Source: Ignelater luminosus
Lineage: Eukaryota; Arthropoda; Insecta; Coleoptera; Elateridae
Assembly: GCA_011009095.1 (NCBI GenBank)
Contig: VTPC01090689.1
Span: 360,724-424,723, forward strand
Reading direction: 5' to 3'
Length of the DNA: 64,000 bases
Shown in pieces: positions 37,767-48,450 of this stretch. Positions within the stretch are counted from its first letter, which is position 1. Every line of letters starts with the position of its first letter. The translations under genes and the position numbers were made by a program. The notes beneath the pieces are model-generated. The model saw only the letters and a list, made by a program, of their open reading frames with translations, had not been told where the DNA came from and ran no database searches.

Positions 37767-40700
37767 ATGTTGAAATATTTCGTCATTGCTACTTGCGCCT
37801 GTAAGTACAAACATCTTTAATTTAAAATTTTCTAGGTGACTAAAAAAAAGTCTTTTGTGAATTAAGATCTGTTGTACTAAGTTATTTTTTTGAACAACAG
37901 TGATTTTTGACAATCTAAAATAAAAATATTTTTAAATCTGGCGAGATCAATTTTACCAAAGAAAATCTTAATTTTTAATTTCAGTCGCTGTGGTCTCTTG
38001 TAAGTCACCGAAGCGGCAAGAGTTTGCTAGTGGCGACTTCAAACGTGATGATTTCGGAAACGATGATTTTGGTAGTGATTTCTTTGGTGCCGAATCAAAT
38101 AACTTTGAACGTTTTCAAACCCAAGCTGTCCAGGGAGGTGGAGGCAAAGGTAAAGGTAACGGAGGAGGTGGATTAGGCGGCGGAGCAGGAGGAGCCGGAG
38201 GAGCAGGAGGATTTGGGGGAGGCGATGGTAAAATCGGATTCAGTTCTGGAAGTGGTTTGAGAAGTATTGCTCAAGGATCTGCCGATCAAGCAAATACTGC
38301 TGTACTAAATCAAGATGCTGCTGGACATCAAGCTGCTTACGTAGCTAAAAATACACTTGCACAAGCTGCAAATGCCGTAAGTACTATTTTGAAAATTTAT
38401 TATTTTCGTTAACATAAAAGATAAAATTTTGTTTTAAAATGTTCAAATGCACATTTTTAAATTTCAGTAATACTTTGGCTTATGATTTTATTGAAAGTTA
38501 AATTGGGTCAATTTATAGTCGTAACATGCATCACAAAAAGTTTATGTGCATTTTTGATAGTTAATTCGCTCAATTGGAAGCTTAAAATCCCCACGTTTTA
38601 ACACAACTGTCGCATTATGCTTTTGCTTGTCATTAACCGTTAAAGTGAATTATTCGTTTATGTAATTTCGTTAAGAGTACAAAAGAAACTTATTATAACC
38701 GAGCGAATTTATCGATCTTAGCTTGTGATGGAAAGAAATTGTGGTCACGCCAGTTGGTTTTCGAAAGTCGTCAATTAACCACAATTCCATTTTAAAATTA
38801 AGTGCTATTTTTGCTACATTTGCGGTGTTATGTGATTTATTCGCTCTTAAATTTTTAATATAATTTTTTAACTGAAAAACTTTGAGGAAGCGAAATTCCT
38901 GTTTTGTAGGTCAAATTTCGCGATAATTTTATAATAAGAAAAACATTGCGTTGTTTATTGTTGCAGCAATTGCTTCTTGAAGATTCATTCTACGCAATAG
39001 AAAACTTGGCTTAGCGAACTCTGCGGGTCTCTCGGGTGTTAAAAAATTTAAAATTTTCCCTACGCGTTTCGTCCCGGATAAAACTCGTTGTATAAATTGA
39101 CAATGTTTTTTGTGATAGACACATTTAAAATTTAATAATTAATTTTTGTTTTTAGTGATTTGGTTAACCAGATTTGTTTCGACACCTTAGTTTTTCAGAC
39201 TTTCATTTTATTTCATAAGCAGAAAAATTTGTACGAGTTGGAAATTTGGCAATGCAAAAATAATATGCACGATTAAGAAAATTCTTTTTAGCATTTCATT
39301 ATTACTTTTTGTTCGTTGTTTTTACACTTTTGTAATTATTAAAACAAACACAGCTGCATTGTCTGCCTAGAGCGTTATTTTCACAATTTTAAATTGCGAG
39401 ATATAATTTCAAAGCTTTCTATTTAACGCGGCGGTAATTTAGATGAAAATTTGGGAAAATTTATCTAATAAGTAGAAAATTACCCATCATATTAAATAAA
39501 ATTTCTGAAGCGTAAATACTTGTTGTTTTTATAAAAACAAGTGCAATAGACACTTTGCAGTACTTCATTTAAAATTTAATTGGAATTTAAATAAAAAATT
39601 AATTTTGCCACTTCGTGGGATACTAGAGGATAATAAAACATCATTTGAATTAGAAAATTATTATTTAATCAAACCGACTGGGATGACTCACCTGTTGCCT
39701 TTCTTCCGACTGAGCTCAGACTTGTATAGCCTGTAGCTATATACTATCGAATATTTGTGTCTAGAATAAACACCGTGATCTTGAATTATCAATGGAAACG
39801 TAGGAAAATAACGTTTTCTTTTATTTACTCATTGGAGATAAAATCGAATTTTTGAGCTATACCTGACCCGAAGCGGTTTGGCGCCGTTGAATCAATTCAA
39901 ATACACAATGTCACGTTGTAAGATCATATAAAAATTATTAGATATGACCCTTTTCTATTAATAATGATTTAAGGACTAAAACACTTCACATTTTTTATTT
40001 TAAAATTTTAAATAAATTAAAAATTGTTCGTGATTAGATATACAATGTGTCCCACTTTTCATCTACACACCATTTTCTTTATTATCAGATTGATTTCAAA
40101 TTTGTATCAGTTTTATAACTTTCAGAAGGAAATATTTTTACACCATTAAAACAATTACAAATAAACGTACAAAAATCAAAAAAGCATAGCAGGTATTTTT
40201 TCCTAAGAAAAGTTGCTTAAAATAACGAAAAAGTCCTAGATGCATAAATAAAAACACCTACTGTGTTCTTTGAATTTTATTCATTTATCTTTATTCATAG
40301 TAAGCTTCAATGTCGTTCAATTGGAATTTGAAAAATTAAATGAGAAATTAATTTTGCCACATCATGGGATACTAGAAGACAGTTAATAACAGCAATTAAA
40401 TTTTTAAAAACTATTATTTAATCAAGCTTACTGCAGCTGTTGCAACCTGTTGCATTTCTTCCGACTGAACGCAGACTTGTATAGCCTACAGCTATAGACT
40501 ATCAAATATTTGTGTCTAGAATAAATAATGTGGCCGTAATATTATTAATAGAAACAGGAAGAAAATAAAATTCCTTTATATTTATTCATTAACGATAAAA
40601 TCGAATTTTCGTGCTGTACCCGATAAGAAACGTTTTGGAGCCGCTAAATCGATTCAAATGCGCACGTCGCATTATTTTTTATTAGAAACGATTGTTTTCT

Positions 40701-43700
40701 TTTATTTATGATTTCGGAACTAAACTAATTCATATTTTTCATTTTAGAAGTTTAAACAAAATAAAAGTTGTTTATGACTAGATATAAAGCGTGTCTCACT
40801 TTTCAAGTACACACCTTTAAACCTTTTTTGTTTATTACCGAATTGATCTCACTTTTACAATTTCCAAAAGAAAATACCAAGAAAGAAAGAAAAGAAGAAG
40901 AGAGGCTTACTATGTTTTTCTGATTCTTACAGTAGGCTAAACGGTTTCAAAAGTAGGAAAATATTTCTTTTGAAAGAATACAGAATCATATAAATGAGTT
41001 GCCTAAGAGAATTAGGTTCATAAATAAAATTTAAATGTTTCTAACTTTTTTTCTTAATAATTTTTGTTGATAAAAAATGCCTACTACCATGTTTTTTATC
41101 TTTCTTGAATTTATCGCAGTAGTCTAATGGTGTAAGGTAGAGCTACTTTAATAGTACAAAAACATTATGTTTTGAGAGCTGTGCAGCTTATAAAAATCTT
41201 AAATCAATCCTATAATAAACAAAGAAGATATAGGAATTAGTAGATGAAAGTGAGACACACTGTACATCTACCCATAGTTGTAACTCATAGACCTCCTCGG
41301 TTCTTTCTAATTAATACTATATCAAAATCCTATGGACAATATTGTTTGCAACCATAAAAAGTACAGTATCTAGCTAACTCTTTCAAAATTTGTTTCCGGA
41401 AAAACCTTGAGACTTTCAAACTCATTTAGATTGTACTACACCGCTTACTATCACCACCAGAATTATGACATGATCCATGTCTGGTGAATAACGTCATCTA
41501 ACTCTTTTTAAAGAGAGGCCACAACACTGTATTTGTTCTACATTAATACTAATGTATTAAAAAAAAAGATTTGATGATGTCATTTGCCAGACATAGATGG
41601 TATCATAATTCAGCTGCTAATCTTAACAGATGTGGTGATGGTATAATTACTCCAAACTTGACACGTTTACACTCGATGCCTCCAAGGATATACATAAGTC
41701 GTTTAACAAAACAAAAAAATCAAAAACATATTGGTCAACAACGATTCTAGATCGCATATCTTAAATTATTTATGAACAAAGCAGACTTTCAGTACTAAAG
41801 GTAACAGTTGAAGAAATTCTGAACAAAACTGTGACAACTTTTTAGGTTTTGCACAGAATTGAAGTTTGCTAGTTGACCACTCCATCAACACATCAACTAT
41901 ACATAGTTCTAGTAAATAATATCAAAGAATTGCCAACAAGGTAAATGCTTGTTGACTGAACAAGTATTTTTTCATACGGAACTTATGGTCAATTCATCTT
42001 ATTTACAGAGTCATCAGCGTTCAAGCTTGCTTGCAGAAATGTTAACTTTGGAGCGCATTTGTCATAAAATCAAAGATGATAGGAAATTGCCTTCCGGGTG
42101 TTCTAAACTTATTTTTAGTTATACAGGGTGTACTTTACAGCTGAGATACGTAGCATCGTAAGAAAAATGAAACAAACTTTCAATTCACCAAGTACAGCCT
42201 CTATAATCAGAAGTAATTATAAAGCACGCAGAAGGCATCACCGAACAATTTGTTTTTAATGAAAATGTAATCAACACAATCATCAATGTTTCTAGTTACT
42301 GAAAATCAAATTTTGACTAATTTCATTTCTTTACCATTCCATTCTATTTCATAACATATTTCTAGACACAAAAATGTCAAGTTGAGAATTTACCTATCAA
42401 TTTCTAACAGTGCATAATGAGAACAATGATTTAACAAAGCAGGTTGTATCAAAATTTCGTTTTTCTCAGTTTATCATAAGGAAAATTATCTTCCTCGTGT
42501 CTATCTTCTCCAAGAAGTGCAGTTTTTAGTAAGGCATGCAACAAAATCAACACTTACTTACTTTTTTCTATCATTTCTAAATGCCAAAAGGTCCCAGAAA
42601 TTTTTTGCATGCTGTGCTTCTTGTGCTTAGTGGATAATATTACCCGAACGGTTGAGACACTTCAAGACAATATTATTCTTTAGAATCTCATGTATTTCAA
42701 TTGGGACAGAATTGACCAAAAAAAACTTTTTCTAGTCACCGCATCAAAATATTCCTACACATTATCTGGATCCTTTGGCAGAAATCATATAGGCGCAGCT
42801 ACCAAAAGTGTGAATAGAAACACATGACAAGGATATTGTGTAGTTTTTCCAAACCAATAATGGTATTACGTATACGAACTGGCACATTATGCACTTTCCG
42901 AATAGATACTTTGACCAAAACCAAAGTCAAAAATCCTTTCTAAAGATATGGTCAAAAATGCACCGGCAAAGGTATACATCTAAAAGTTCACGTAGCGACA
43001 ATCGCGTCAGAAACTGCATCAATAAAATAAAAATAAAAAATTCTAGGACGTTTGGTTATTATTTAGAGCAGCCACCTACTGATTAATTGCGTCATTAAAA
43101 TCTCATTTTTAATTTTCTCTTCCTGTCTATTTTGTATTGTACGTATTCAACTACAAAAAAAAAACTTGAATCTGTATACCATTTTTAACACTTTTTAGAA
43201 TTAGAGTTCTTAATTTATTTTGCTTCTCTTTTGACTATATTTTGAATTTTGAATTAATCACAAATATTATTTTGTTTTTGTAGGCTTCAGCAACTGCCCA
43301 AGCTGCCTTAGCCGGCAAACAACTTATTCTTCAAAGTGTAGAGCAACAATACAGAGATTCCCAAGTAGCTTTACAAGGTGAAAAAGATCAGTTACAATCA
43401 GCCCAACGTGCAGCTGTAGCAGCTCAACAAACTTCTCAACAAGCTCAAAGACACGTCCAAATATTGCAAGCCGCATTAAACGTTGCCCAAGCCACATCTG
43501 ATGGTGCTGGTCAAGCAGCTTCCGAAGCAGCTGGTGAATTGGCCGCTCAAGTAGCTATGGTTGGTGCCGCACAACAAAGGTTAGATCAATTAGCTGAACA
43601 ATTGCACGGAATTCGTATCGATTTCGAAGCTACTCAAGCTGCTGCCCAAAAAGCCCAATTCTTGGCACAACAAGCTCAAGCTAATGCTGCACAAGCCGCT

Positions 43701-43868
43701 GCTGCAGCAGCTGCCGCTTCTGGTGTACAACATCCTCCAGAAGATCCAGGTGCAAGCAAAGGAGGAGTATTACCATTACCTCCTCAAGGACCTCAAGGAA
43801 ACCAAGGAAATCAAGGAGACCAAGGAGGTCACGTACAAGCTTATCTTTCTCCCGATTATCAATTCTAA
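37767..43868 (+). CDS. Secreted DUF745-type protein with glycine-rich, Ala/Gln-helical and collagen-like segments (three coding exons)
   Basis: Coding exons 37767-37800, 37985-38376 and 43284-43868 join through GT/AG junctions (donors CCT/GTAAGT and GCC/GTAAGT; acceptors TTTCAG and TTGTAG) into 336 residues ending in TAA. Residues 1-17 form a signal peptide. Residues 18-55 are Asp/Phe-rich with dibasic KR at 21-22 and 31-32. Residues 61-93 are mostly Gly. Residues 105-290 are an Ala/Gln-rich, predicted helical and coiled-coil region, typical of Pfam DUF745. A short Gly-X-Y run (309-323: PQG, PQG, NQG, NQG, DQG) follows, and the tail is YLSPDYQF. It should be exported. DUF745 has no known function; a structural role in a secretion, coating or silk-like material is my inference from composition. 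Base composition is GC-richer than the surroundings, as for real coding sequence. The 38376/43284 join spans a 4.9-kb intron but is phase-0 and keeps the Ala-rich character continuous. Confidence 0.85.
39560..41045. repeat. Diverged tandem duplication, unit about 745 bp
   Basis: Two direct copies, about 39560-40300 and 40305-41045, align at an offset of 744-749 bp. Shared marks include ATTTTGCCACTTCGTGGGAT / ATTTTGCCACATCATGGGAT, CTTCCGACTGA, CAGACTTGTATAGCCT, ATATTTGTGTCTAGAATAAA and TTTTCATC/AAGTACACACC. Divergence is substantial, so the duplication is old. Both copies contain the left end of the MITE below. A weaker third copy of the unit's right part may lie at 41085-41200. Confidence 0.8.
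40787..41262. mobile_element. MITE in intron 3; its left end is also present in the first tandem copy
   Basis: The left end (GTGTCTCACTTTTC, after TA at 40785-40786) is matched by the inverted right end CAGTGTGTCTCACTTT, which is followed by TA at 41263-41264. Similarity continues inward through TTTGTTTATTA and ATTGAT. The 476-bp segment has no coding capacity. The same left end, CAATGTGTCCCACTTTTC, occurs at 40043 without a nearby right end, because the tandem duplication truncates it. Confidence 0.65.
41446..41645. repeat. Inverted repeat (small fold-back element) in intron 3
   Basis: Arms 41446-41510 and 41566-41645 are inverted copies sharing ACCATCACCAC-like ends, GAATTATGA, CATGTCTGG / TATGTCTGG and a CTTTTT/AAAAAG inner edge, with a loop of about 55 bases. 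Imperfect, with one arm carrying a small insertion. No coding content; likely a MITE relic. Confidence 0.6.
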
Positions 43869-43900
43869 GGAGCCACTGATACCTTGCCTTTTATGCCAAA

Positions 43901-43941
43901 AATAAAATCGAAAGTTAGAAATTGGAGTTCATCAAAATAAA
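43901..43941 (+). terminator. Polyadenylation signals of the DUF745-type gene
   Basis: AATAAA occurs at 43901-43906 and 43936-43941, 33 and 68 bases after the stop codon. T-rich sequence follows (TTGTTTTTTA near 43950). The 3' UTR is probably only 50-100 bases long. Confidence 0.7.
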
Positions 43942-46382
43942 GATCAGTATTGTTTTTTACTTGATAGGATTGTTTAATCATTGTTAGTAAATATTTTATT
44001 TTTATATAAAAATGTCAAAAACTTGCCAAAAAGATGCCTTTTTTGGCAAGTTAGCAAATTGTAAAAATAGGGGTTAAATTAAAAAAAAAACGATTGTTTT
44101 TATCGAAATGATAAATTTGCTAATCAGCAAGAACATCGAAAGTTAATTTTCAGTATTAAAATTAATTTTTGATATATTTTTTTAATTGATAGAAATAAGT
44201 AGGTGCTACGATACTGTGAATCTTTAATAGGAATTCAATAGCTTTGGTTTTTGAATTTTCGTGTCGATTCATAGTATTGTATGTTTCAATTTTTTTGAGA
44301 AGTCCCCTTTTTATAAAAAGCTCACAGTTTGGCTAATTTATAATGTAAAGGATTTATAAAAAGGAGAATTTCACCAAGATAGTACGTATCATACTACATA
44401 AATATTTTAATTTTCATGTATCATTTGGTAGTTAGATAAATGTTATTTTTATTTTTCATTAATAAAATAAATATTGTTGCATTGTTGTCTATTAATTAAT
44501 AAAATTAATTTTTCCTTTTAGAAATTCTAACAATTAATTTATTTTTACATTATATGAACCTATAAGTCGAGCATTAAAAGGCATTGTTTATGTACACACT
44601 TTACTACTTCATACTGCCATTACGAGTTTAAAAATTAGTGTTTAATTGGTATATTATCCTTTTTAGTTGACCATTTAGATTAGATTAGAAAGCGGAAAGA
44701 TAATAAGAATCAATTTCCTTTAAATACCTACACAATAAGTCTTGTACTGCAAAATTTTGTTCTCCATCATAACAAAACATCTAAATGCGATTATATAATA
44801 TGTAAATTATGACTATTCTATGGGTACTAAATTCAATGTGTTGTCGTATATCTGCACACCGTTAATTTGTCATAATTGCACTGTTCGAAGACGCAGTCGG
44901 GTGAGAGTTGACATGGTGACATACTGAACTGGGATGTCATTAAATACGTGATGTTTCTTCAAAGTATACTATTAATATGCATGCATTTTATGCTTTCTAA
45001 AGTTGATTTTGTACTATAAATAACAAATTGCAATGATAAAATATTTATCCGTTACAACTTTCCCTTTTTTTGAAAATTTAAAACTATAACATTAACATAT
45101 TAAACCAAAATAATCTCTTGTCATCAGTATGAAGTTTTTTTCATTAAAATTCACCTTGTATAAATATAAAAATAAAATTTTTTACATAGAATTATAGATC
45201 AGACGATACCAAGCAGCTTTTTTTTACATTTCTGGTGCATCATTAAAAACAAAAGAATGCTAAACCGATTAACGATGCTACAGTCCCTCAGTGTTTGGCA
45301 CTTTATTTTCCTCAAACACGTGTCATGTATAATCATCATAAGAAAAATAAGAGAAAAACATTGCATTACATGCTTCTGCTTGTAGGCGATGCGCTATAGC
45401 CGTCCAGAAACGAACATTTAAAAAAATTAAAACAGCAAGCTAAAATGAATTTGTAAAAACTACAGTTCGACAAAACACCTTAACGAGAAAAGTCGGTTTT
45501 TATAGAAATTACTGTTCCAGTATTCATTTAAACCACTAAGGAAAACCACAGAAACTTCAGTGTTCTAACCTCACTCTACCAAACGCAAAACTAGAGTGTT
45601 AAAGCCGCTAAGACAATCTTTTGGAATTGTTAACTGTTGAGTTAACAAACGTATTTTAGACGCGTTAGTCTTAAAATACCTCACTCTGCATACAAGATAG
45701 CCCCGGAACAGTAGTAAGCGTAATTCTAATTAACTTTTCCCCTTCAATCTTCCTCACTTGCTTAGTTGTGAAGAATTACTAGTGACATCCATTTTTTGAT
45801 AAATATCTCAAAAGTGGTATCAGAGAAGAAATGATTGTTGCGTTTTTTCTTTTGTGGGATGCGTTATCTTGAATTTTCCAAACTACTAATTAGATTACAT
45901 GCTCACGAAAACTTTTTAAAATAACTAGTTATCAGGAACACACAATAATAGTTCTCATACTCCATAACACTGTTAGAAGTCCTCTTCTAACGAATAGTCT
46001 CCAAGGTACAAAGTGTTCAAGTTTAACTGCCTTCTCAAATCTCTACCTCTACTGGAGGTACCTATTCTAAAAGTTCGTGAAGTAATAGTCAGTTGTACAT
46101 TGTGTCTGTACAAAATAAGAATAATAATTAAACATCAGCTATCTGAGTTGAGTGAGGGTTGTGCGAAGCTCTACCTGTTTGGAAATCACCTGCATCAACA
46201 ATAACAGAAAGATCATACTCGATACAATGTTTACAATTTGAGAATTCAAAGGTAGTTTCAGTAGTTCATTGTTCATTTACATTTTTAGTTGTGAACGATT
46301 TGTCACGTAGCTTATTTCAGTTTTCCGTATTTTCGTGCAAATTTTAGTCATGTACAGGCTAAAACCAAGTTAATTAACAGAC
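43942..46382. other. AT-rich non-coding stretch
   Basis: No gene recognised. An imperfect palindrome, GTATTTTAGAC...GTCTTAAAATAC, lies at 45651-45679. Confidence 0.4.
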
Positions 46383-46920
46383 ATGGTGTTAGTTTATGGG
46401 GAAACTGGTAGTACCGCACCATTAAACGTTTACAAGAGTTATACAGCAACCCAAATTTAAGCTCGAGGGCGTGTAAAATCCGATCGTATTCTCGAGGTTG
46501 TGCTGCTGATTCTAGACAGTACGACAGAAAAGCAAATATCAGAAGGTTAAGTTTGCAATTTGAGGTATTCTAGAATACTTCACAGAACAAGATTTGTATC
46601 TCATCATGTGCCATGCGTGCAAGCCTTACAGCAAATTGAAACAATGCCCAATTTCTTACGTTTAGTCGAAACGGGATTACAAATTCTCGCAATATACAGG
46701 TTTGGAGCAACAAAAATCACACACGATCTGTAAAGATCATCATCAAACAACGTTTCGCTGTAAACATCTTTGCTGGCCTTTTAAAAAATTCTTTAATTGG
46801 ACCATATGTGTTACCTTCCTGATTAAATGGCGATGCCTATGTCAATTCTTCCCATATTGGTCTTCTCAACCGCATATGGCTCTTACACGACGGTGCACCA
46901 CTCTACATTGCAGATTAATA
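46383..46920 (+). pseudogene. Decayed transposase with DUF4817-type head
   Basis: The first frame starts MVLVYGETGSTAPLNVYKSY at 46383, the helix-turn-helix head (Pfam DUF4817 type) that precedes a DDE domain in a large arthropod transposase family. After frame changes come NGITNSRNIQVWSNKNHT (about 46670-46722), QRFAVNIFAGLLKNSLIGPYVLP (about 46750-46818) and LNGDAYVNSS (about 46822-46851). Then WLLHDGAPLYIAD (about 46875-46915) carries a catalytic-type Asp in HDGAP. The expected SPDLTPLDFFLWG block after it is missing. Several stops and shifts are present; it is dead. Confidence 0.72.
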
Positions 46921-47344
46921 GAAAGAAATTGGACCATTTTAATTTACCTGCGTGATAACTGTAATCTGCAGAATTTTGCTCTAAAAGTTACAATTAAATT
47001 ATAAAGATCGTATTCAGTTGTCTTTGATGACATGAGGTGAAATTAGGTCATCACTATGGCAGGTCAATTACTGGAAATTATTAAATCACCCTTCTTGTAA
47101 CTACAAACAGAGATTAAATAAATTTCAAACAACTTCAACCTGTTTTCTGGAACTGTCGAAAGGTCTACGCCAGCGGTTCTGAAGATGTAGGCATGTGCTG
47201 TTTTTGGAAAAAAGACTGTTTGACTTCAAAATGTTATCCACGGATAACTAACCTTTTTTTAGTAACATTTGGACCATTTTACCTTTTTCCTTGCTATATA
47301 AAATACCATTTAATATTTTTATAATCTTTTATCTTACTTTAGAT

Positions 47345-48450
47345 GGTCAGTAATTACAAGCGAAGGTGGAGAGGCAGACATGGTCCACAAATTCAATGAA
47401 AGAATATGGCTCTATTAAAGTTGTAAGACTTAGGAAAGCCTTAAACACGTACAATGTCCCTAAAGCGACCTTAAAAGTTAAATTGTATAAATCTCAAAAT
47501 CTTGATGGTGTCACTACTATACAAAACTGGGGTGGTTTGTTACTAAGTATATTTATCCTGGAGCAGGAAAGTGTGAAAACACAATTTTTTGGCCTCTCAA
47601 CAAAAGATTTGCAAAAAAGATATTGTTCACAATGCGGGTATTAGTTTGGAAATTCTTTAATTAGGAATCCTTATCTTACCCTACGAAGACCAGAAGGAAC
47701 AAGTTGGTTTGTTAATCTCAACACGGCGAATTCAACTTTCTCCTTCAATGCGAATAGATCATAGAAGCCCCCGATGTTTGTGTTCCCGCGTAAACGATTT
47801 AAGCCAGAACTGATAAATAACGTTCCTCAAGAAAAGAATCCTGACCGAAATGCCATGAAAGTGGTTAGATACAAAAAGAAGTTTTTACTAAATGGTTCCA
47901 GAAGTGTATTACCTTTTTTAGAGCTTCCATACACAATCTAGTCCTGTTGCTCTTAGATGGACATACAAGCAATACGAGAAATCTGGGTCTCCTTAATTTA
48001 GCATGTGAGAATAGTCTACAATATCATTTTTTTACTCCACACAATATACATCACTTGCAACCCCTGAATATGAATTTTATGAAACCATTTTTGGCATGTT
48101 ATTCTTATGTTGCAAAACACTGGTTAAAGACAAATCGGAAGAATAATTAAACAATTTCAAATTGCAGAATCTGTTGGTAAAGCATTTCGAACCACGGGAA
48201 TATAGCCACCAAAGCCTGGTGTATTTTAGCGAAACAAACTTTATAGCAGCAGATACGACTAACATCGATCAAGTCAGTCAAGAGGCAGAACGTATCCCGG
48301 ACAATATTGGAGAACCTCAGTCATGTTGTTCTAAATCGTTACCTTCAGAGAAGACAAATCCAGATTCCGACGATCTACGACTTGTCAAAGCTTGTAAATG
48401 AGATTTCTTGAATGCAGCTTCTTTGTTTCGAATAAAACAAATTAAAAGGA
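47345..48450 (+). pseudogene. Decayed Jerky/Tigger-like (pogo, DDE_1) transposase, third catalytic Asp lost
   Basis: The reading opens with MVSNYKRR (47343 on), shifts to RQTWSTNSMK and the helix-turn-helix YNVPKATLKVKLYKSQNLD (about 47450-47507), then FFGLSTKDLQ (about 47590). A long mutated stretch follows. The catalytic end is clear at 47940-48140: VLLLLDGHTSNTRNLGLLNLACENSL, then HHLQPLNMNFMKPFLACYS. The Asp in LDGH is kept, but the family motif LQPLDVxFMKP reads LQPLNMNFMKP here, so the third acidic residue is Asn. A charged tail continues to about 48400. Independent of the copy at 30050-31280 and better preserved. Confidence 0.78.

Larger units (their letters stand above)
38377..43283 (+). 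other. Third intron (4.9 kb) of the DUF745-type gene
   Basis: Begins GTAAGTACTA and ends TTTTTGTAG with a T-rich tract. It holds the tandem duplication, MITE and inverted repeat listed separately. I see no further coding exon: the open frames at 41949-42161 and 42889-43086 have no recognisable motif. Confidence 0.75.

Noticed and set aside
45651..45679. Imperfect palindrome GTATTTTAGAC / GTCTTAAAATAC
   Set aside because: Short, with a bulge, no context; likely chance or eroded repeat.
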